A DNA stretch of 64,000 bases. Source: Streptomyces solincola. GTDB taxonomy: Bacteria > Actinomycetota > Actinomycetes > Streptomycetales > Streptomycetaceae. The position numbers were made by a program, and so were the translations under genes. Location: assembly GCF_002982015.1 (NCBI RefSeq), contig NZ_PVLV01000071.1, forward strand, positions 29,005 through 93,004, given 5' to 3'. The notes beneath the pieces are model-generated. The model searched no databases, was not told the DNA's origin, and was given only the letters and a program-made list of their open reading frames with translations. Below, one piece after another: positions 56,353 to 64,000 of this stretch (position 1 is its first letter; each line of letters starts with the position of its first letter).

Positions 56353-56376
56353 CCGGCCCAGACCAGACGACCGCGA

Positions 56377-58921
<2,545 letters not shown>

Positions 58922-58925
<4 letters not shown>

Positions 58926-60676
58926 GCGTCGAACCCCCGCTTCAGCAGCTGGTCGATGATCTCCCGGTCCCGGGCGGTCGCGGCGTCCAAGGCGTCTTCC
59001 CATTCGGTGTCGGTGAAGTCCGGGGCTCTGCGGAGTTCCCGCAGTCGCGCGTAGGGTTCGCGCCAATCCTGATCCCACACCTCCGGCGCGAGGACGGCCT
59101 TCAGCTCCTCCAGCACGTGCAGGAGATAGGCCAGCCGCGGTAGATGGCGCGGGGTGATCACGGCGTTCGGGCAGGCCGTGCAGAGCAGGAACGACGCCCG
59201 GCACGGCACCCCCTGGCCCCCGAAGGGGCTGTGCGTGTAGTCAGTGCAGCCGGTGGTCGGGGTGTCCTGGTCGGCGTCCGTCTCGGCCCTGCTGATCTGA
59301 GCCTTGAAGGACGCGCGGGCCGTCTCGACCGCCTCCGCAATGCCGTCGGCGATCACCGGCTGGGCGGCGGTGTGGGTACGCGGGTCCGGTAGGACGTAGA
59401 CCTCGTCGTGGGTGTCCTGGCTGTGCTGGGTGGGCTGGCGCTGGTGGGCGATCACCACGGTCTTCCGCAGCCTGCGCAGGTTCAGCGAGACTCCGCCGCC
59501 CAGGTCGTCGCGAAAGTTGCGCCAGACATCGGGCAGGAAGTCGTTGCCTTTGAACAGCCCGGCGGGGCTCTCTCCGTAGACCTCCCGCCGCTGAGACAGG
59601 CGCCAGACGACCAGCCGGTCGGTGGGCTCCCCGAGGCTCTTCAGCGTCTCCCGGGCCGGGGCCGTGGCCTCGATCGCGTGCGTGATCAGCCGTCCGGGAG
59701 AGGCCGCCCCCCAGTCGGCGAGATTCCGCGTCTCAAAGCGCGCGGCCTGGCTCCGGCGCCGCTTCTCCAGCTCGATCCGGTAGATGACCTGCCCTTCGTT
59801 CCCTGCGTCCGGGCTCGCGTCGGGCACCGTCAGCTCCATGACCGGAGTCGCGTTCCAGCCGTAGGCGGCGATCATCAAGGTCATCAGCGCGCATGCCTCC
59901 TGCGTGGTCAGGAACAGCCGCATCCACGTGTGCTCGGCCCGGTCACTGCCCAGAGCCTCGGTGTAGCGCGAATCGGCCCGCTGACGGCCGTGAGAACCGG
60001 TGTAGAACGGTGTCTCGCCGGTGCGGACCAGGTGGTCCAGGGCCTCGCCCACCAGCCAGCCGTCCGTACGCTTCTCGAACCGGCCCGCCCGCCAGTCCGT
60101 AAGGTGCTGCCAGTTGTCGCGGATGCGGTGCAGAGCGGGACGGAACTTCTGGGTCGCGGCTAGCTTGATCTGGTCGAACTCCTCGTGGCTGTAGGCGGTC
60201 TCCTTAGGCGCCTTTGGCTTCGGCACCCGCTTCTTCATCAGGTTCCGTGTCGCCTCGGGCACCCTTGGGTGGTCCTTCAGCAGTCTGGCGACCTTGCGAA
60301 TCTGCTGGCCGCCCGTGGAGTTCGGTGTTCGGCTCAGCCGCCAGGCCGCCCACGTCTCCGGCTCCAATTCGCCCAGCGACTGGGGCATGTGATCATGCGC
60401 GGCCAGGAAACGGCTGAAGTAGAGCAGGATCAGCCAGGACTCCCGGCTGGACGGGATCGTCTTCCAGGCTCCCGCTGGGCCGCACTGGACGGCGAAGACT
60501 TCCGCCAGTTCACGCTGCAGTCGCGGGCCGACTGCCAGCTGCCCGAAGTCGTAACTGGCCTTCTTCACGCCGTCCTCGGCTGTGTGCCGGACCACCAGAT
60601 CGCCGGGCTCCAGCGGCGGCCGACGGCGATGCCCCTCGTCGCCGGGCAGGGAAGCGCGTCGTCCTCGTGCACTCAT
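58922..60676 (-). CDS. Tyrosine recombinase 2 of the transposition module (possibly degenerate)
   Basis: A 584-residue integrase-like protein. The order of domains follows the tyrosine recombinases, but where the first catalytic Arg is expected the sequence reads IAAYGWNATPVMELTV (Asn instead of Arg), and the HxxR box is replaced by LRRLRKTVVIAHQRQ. A likely Tyr lies in DTHDEVYVLPD. A Cys-rich C-terminal segment (CTDYTHSPFGGQGVPCRASF, LLCTACPNAVI) may bind zinc. It may be structural or DNA-binding within a hetero-complex. It overlaps both neighbours by 4 nt. Confidence 0.82.
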
Positions 60677-62178
60677 ACCAGTACCTCGCTGTCCAGGACG
60701 CGCTCCGACATGTTTGCGATCCGGGCCAGGAGTTCGTTGGTGCCCGGGTCAGCCTCGTCCAGCAGCAGGGACCGGATCTGCAGGTCCGAGACGGGAGCGA
60801 GGTAGATCTTGCGGGTGGTCTCCTCGCTCGCGTGATCGAGGAGGTTTTTGACCATGCGCCAGGCATCCCCGTAGAGCAGCCTGAAGTCCCGTCTCTCCTC
60901 CGGGGAAAGCCCGAACCGCTTGTCGAGGATGTGCATCAGCGCGGCCAACATCTTCAGCGCGAACGAGTGCCGGGCCATGTGAGGAGTGAAGTACGGCACC
61001 TTGGCGACCTTGCCCTTCAGGACCGTGCGGCACCGCTGCGACGCGGCCCGGTAGACCGCCTCCCACGAGTGCGGCTGGAACGGACTGCCGTCCTCTGACA
61101 GCCACAGCCACAACGGCTCCAGACCACCGTCCCCCTCAATGAACAGACGCTGGCGTTCCTCCACGTCCAGCGAGGTCAGGGCACGCTCGACCGACTGCCC
61201 CGACTCATCGCGGAAGTGGAGGGTCGACTCCTGCCAGCCGGAACGCTTCTGCACGATCCAGATGTCGTCCATCGCCTCGTAGCGGCCCCTGGCCTGGGCC
61301 CTGCGGATCGCCGCCCGCCGCGTCGTGCCCTCATAGGCGATGACCGACCGCAGATCCTCGACGGCAACGTAGAACGTCCGCTCACGCCGGCTCTTGGTGG
61401 CCGCCTTCCCCAGCCGCCCGTCGAAGTATCGCTTCATACTCTCCTCCAAGGCCGGGACCTCGAAGGTCAGCAGCGAACCGCCCTCCGACAGCCGCATCCC
61501 CGAAGAGAACAGCAGGTCGGAGTAGGCAGCGTTGCGGTCGTCGTTGCGGCCGCGGAACGACGCATCCCGCCGTCCCTCGGCGGTGTAGCCGCGCAGGCCC
61601 ACGTCCCGCCACATCCGGTAGGCCCGGGGCGTCAGCCACTTCACATTGCTCGACCGCGCGTCCTTGGCCCGCTGAGCCGGGACGCTCACCATCTCGCCGT
61701 GGCGGCCCAGCACTTCGCGCTCCAGCACCGGGTTAACCGCGACGTGCTTCTTGGCCGCGGCCCACTTGTAGAGCCTGGTCAGCGCCGCAAGTTCACGGTT
61801 CCACTTCGATCCGCCGATCCGCTTCGGGTTCCGCGGCGACCAGCGCCGCCAGTCCTCGAAGTCGAGCAGATCCTCCGCCTCGGCCTCACACCAGTTCTTG
61901 TCCCGATGCCACAGGAAGTTGAAGAACAGGCAGCAGTCCCCCGCGTAATTCCGCCGCGTCTCCTTCGCCAGGTGCGCGAACGCCGAGCGCGTCGTGTACA
62001 GCGTCAGCCTCGGATCCACTCGGTAGTTCGGGTCCGTAAAGAACACGTCCCCCGGGTCGATCCGAGCGGCCTCCTCCCGTACGTCGAGATCGGACCACTC
62101 TCGCAGCACAGGGTGATCACTCACCGCTGCGGCATGCCGCCTCGTGACCCAGTGCACTTGCCAGGTCTTACTCAACAC
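60673..62178 (-). CDS. Tyrosine recombinase 1 of the transposition module (TnpA-like)
   Basis: About 501 residues from GTG 62178, with GGAGAGG just upstream; the frame is open to GTG 62214, which is an alternative. All catalytic residues of a tyrosine recombinase are present: Arg in LLFSSGMRLSEGGSLL, HxxR in YFTPHMARHSFALKML, His in NLLDHASEETTRKIYL, and the nucleophile Tyr two residues on in KIYLAPV. It begins within 60 nt of the element's right end, and CAACACGA repeats that flank or overlap its start may be binding sites for the recombinase, giving autoregulation. Confidence 0.9.
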   Translation of the reverse strand: MLSKTWQVHWVTRRHAAAVSDHPVLREWSDLDVREEAARIDPGDVFFTDPNYRVDPRLTLYTTRSAFAHLAKETRRNYAGDCCLFFNFLWHRDKNWCEAEAEDLLDFEDWRRWSPRNPKRIGGSKWNRELAALTRLYKWAAAKKHVAVNPVLEREVLGRHGEMVSVPAQRAKDARSSNVKWLTPRAYRMWRDVGLRGYTAEGRRDASFRGRNDDRNAAYSDLLFSSGMRLSEGGSLLTFEVPALEESMKRYFDGRLGKAATKSRRERTFYVAVEDLRSVIAYEGTTRRAAIRRAQARGRYEAMDDIWIVQKRSGWQESTLHFRDESGQSVERALTSLDVEERQRLFIEGDGGLEPLWLWLSEDGSPFQPHSWEAVYRAASQRCRTVLKGKVAKVPYFTPHMARHSFALKMLAALMHILDKRFGLSPEERRDFRLLYGDAWRMVKNLLDHASEETTRKIYLAPVSDLQIRSLLLDEADPGTNELLARIANMSERVLDSEVLV

Positions 62179-62217
62179 GACCCTCTCCGTCCACAACACG
62201 AACTGCTGCAACACGAA
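62173..62217 (+). repeat. Three CAACACGA direct repeats at the right end
   Basis: CAACACGA at 62173-62180, CAACACGAA at 62194-62202 and 62209-62217. The outermost copy is part of the terminal box matched at the left end. They are likely recombinase-binding sites and overlap the start region of the first recombinase gene. Confidence 0.75.
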
Positions 62218-62231
62218 GATTCAATAGGGAA
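62208..62231 (+). repeat. Right terminal inverted box of the element
   Basis: GCAACACG (62208-62215), 10 nt, AGGGAA (62226-62231), read outward on the + strand. It matches the left end read outward on the minus strand, apart from a 2-nt shorter spacer. TACCGG (62232-62237) follows as the probable donor-derived hexamer before comEC sequence resumes with GCACATGG. Confidence 0.8.
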
Positions 62232-62237
62232 TACCGG

Positions 62238-64000
62238 GCACATGGCGAACGCCCAGTCCGGTGGCGGCCATCCGGTGACCAGTCTGACGAGCGGTGGGGG
62301 CCGGACGACGGCGATGAGCAGCAGGACCGCGCAGCCGCTCGCCAGCCAGATCCGGCGCCGCACCCTGCGTACCGCGAGCACCGCGAGGAGCGTGGCCAGA
62401 GCGAGCAGCAGGCCACCGCCCCAGCCGCCCGGCCAGTTCGTCTCCGCACCCGGCAGCGCGGCGCCCGTCCGGGCGACCGACGCGATCCACCCGGCGGGCC
62501 AGCCCGCGCAGACGGCGACCCAGGCGGCCGCCGGAGCGGCGACGGGCGCCACGGCGAGCGCGGCGAACCCGAGGACGGTCGCCGGGGCGACCGCGAGTTC
62601 GGCGAGCAGGTTGCACGGGATCGCTACCAGACTGACCCGGGCGGCGAAGACGGCCACCACCGGGGCGCACACCGCCTGGGCGGCGGCCGTCGCCGCGAGC
62701 GCCTCGGCGAAGCGGGGCGGGACGCCGCGGCGGCGCAGCGCGGCGCTCCACCGCGGCGCCAGGGTCAGCAGCGCTCCGGTGGCCAGCACGGACAGCAGGA
62801 ATCCGTAGCCGCGCGCCAGCCATGGGTGGAACAGCACCAGCAGCAGTACGGCCGCGGCGAGCGCGGGCAGCAGCGAGCGGCGGCGTCCGGTGGCGATGGC
62901 GAGCAGGGTGATCAGTCCGCAGGCGGCGGCGCGCAGCACGCTGGGTTCGGGGCGGCAGACCACGACGAAGGCCAGGGTGAGCAGGCCGCCCAGCAGTGCG
63001 GTGGCGCGCAGCGGGATGCCGAGCCGGGGCGCCAGCCCGCCGCGCTCGGCGCGCAGCGCCCGGCCGGGCGGTCCGATGAGCAGCAGCAACACGATGGAGA
63101 GGTTGCTTCCGCTGACGGCCAGCAGGTGCGTCAGGTCGGTCGCTTCGAAGGCGCGGTGCAGGTCGTCGGGGATGCGTGAGGTGTCGCCGACGACCAGTCC
63201 GGGCAGCAGGGCGCGGGCGTCCGGTGGGAGCCCGTCGGTGGCCTGGCGCAGCCCGGCGCGCAGTTCCCCGGCGGCGCGCTGGAGACGGTTCGGTGCGCCC
63301 ACGACCGCGGGCCCGCCCGGATCGACCCGCAGCACGGCGGCGTACGGAGCGCTCCGGTCCCGTGGCGGGTCCAGCCGGCCGGTCAGCCGTAGCCGGGTGG
63401 AGGGCAGGAGCTGCCGCCACCGGTCCTGTGCGGTGAAGGACATGACGAGGACGGGGGTGCGTACGGCGGCGGGCGCGGACTGCGCGGACCGCACCCTGGT
63501 CACTTCGGCGTCGAGCATGACGCCGGCCGGCCCCGTCCGTGGTCCGTCCATGACGGGCTTGGTGAGGCGGGGGTCGGAGGTGACGACGGCCTCGACGGTC
63601 ACCCTGGCGTACCGGTCGGCCAGTTCGGGCACCGGGCCGCGGCGCAGGTCCGCACCGTGCAGGCCGGCGGACATGGCGCCCGCCGCCGCGCACAGCAGGA
63701 CCGCCGCCGCGGCGGTGGCGTTCTGCCGCCACCAGGCGGCTCTGGTCCACGGGGCGGCGCGTGTCCGCCGACCGGCCGGGGAGGCGCCGGCCAGGAGGTC
63801 AGGTCCTGGCGGGCCGCCCGGCGACGCGGCGGTGGCCGCCGCTTCCTGCCGGGCGGACCTCGGACCCGGTGCGCGCGCCCGGGCGGCGGTGGCCAGAAGG
63901 GCGAGCGCGCCCGCGACGCACACCGCGACGGCGAGGGCCGTCCACGCCCCCGGGGCGCCGAGGGCGAGCGCGGCCGCGACCCAGGCGGCTACGGCGGGGC
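62238..64000 (-). pseudogene. comEC: comEC, N-terminal part, truncated by the mobile element and by the window edge
   Basis: This part encodes the membrane domain of ComEC/Rec2. It enters from beyond 64000, with the OB-like domain (VTVEAVVTSDPRLTKPVMDG, DRWRQLLPSTRLRLTGRLDP) and the Competence domain (ATDLTHLLAVSGSNLSIVLL, then many hydrophobic helices). It ends at ...WAFAMC; the next codon of the intact gene, Asp of DVGQGD, is at 42962. In the present arrangement the frame runs into the element and adds a Cys/Ser-rich 21-residue tail (PVFPIESSCCSSSCC...) before stopping at 62172. A membrane channel without the nuclease-like domain may be non-functional. Confidence 0.92.

Overview
The window is very GC-rich and typical of a Streptomyces chromosome. 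The core gene neighbourhoods are those of that genus: era / cytidine deaminase-like / yjbR / corC-like / ybeY / phoH, hrcA-dnaJ with a CIRCE box, lepA / rpsT / holA / comEC, and leuA with a leucine-coded leader peptide. Many starts are GTG, several genes look leaderless, and operons use 4-nt stop/start overlaps. I saw no tRNA, rRNA or CRISPR array.

Layout. 1-4 kb: end of a flotillin gene with its OB-fold partner, a frameshifted PucR-type regulator, a nitroreductase-hemerythrin fusion and a TerB-like protein. 4-7.5 kb: leuA with its attenuator, then a protealysin-type M4 peptidase with its emfourin inhibitor. 7.5-9.3 kb: a TetR regulator divergent from an alpha/beta hydrolase, with a double palindromic operator between them. 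9.3-15.3 kb: the era-to-phoH housekeeping block and a PfkB-type sugar kinase. 15.6-24.6 kb: MFS transporter, adenine deaminase, RNase Z, HIT protein, a TPR membrane protein overlapping an AAA ATPase, DUF2243 and CtaG-like membrane proteins, YnfA, RsmE. 24.6-41.7 kb: nitronate monooxygenase, dnaJ-hrcA, an MBL hydrolase, DUF3097, hemW, a SpoIIE-type phosphatase, a long-chain acyl-CoA ligase, lepA, rpsT, LysR/DoxX, holA, a small acidic protein and a PPOX-fold protein. 41.7-42.15 kb is a 9-bp minisatellite.

The main finding is a 19,275-bp mobile element (42963-62237) inserted in comEC. The C-terminal metallo-beta-lactamase part of comEC lies at 42159-42962 and the N-terminal membrane part at 62238-64000. 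Removing the element restores the frame exactly across the conserved DVGQGD motif. The ends carry matching inverted boxes (AGGGAA and GCAACACG), and a hexamer lies outside the terminal box at each end, as in Tn554-type transposition. At the right end a four-gene overlapping module encodes three tyrosine recombinases and a small coiled-coil protein.

The cargo looks like defence plus a metabolic cassette: (i) a three-gene ABC-3C-type conflict system (restriction-endonuclease effector, middle component, Rad50-like ABC ATPase); (ii) a divergent protein with a HEPN-like R-N-x5-H motif; (iii) a lower-GC Ser/Thr kinase with an AbiJ-NTD3-like N-terminal region; (iv) a nucleotide-sugar dehydrogenase, a NUDIX hydrolase and an asparagine-synthase-like amidotransferase, divergent from a TPR regulator. 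All functions are inferred from reading the sequence; no searches were run.
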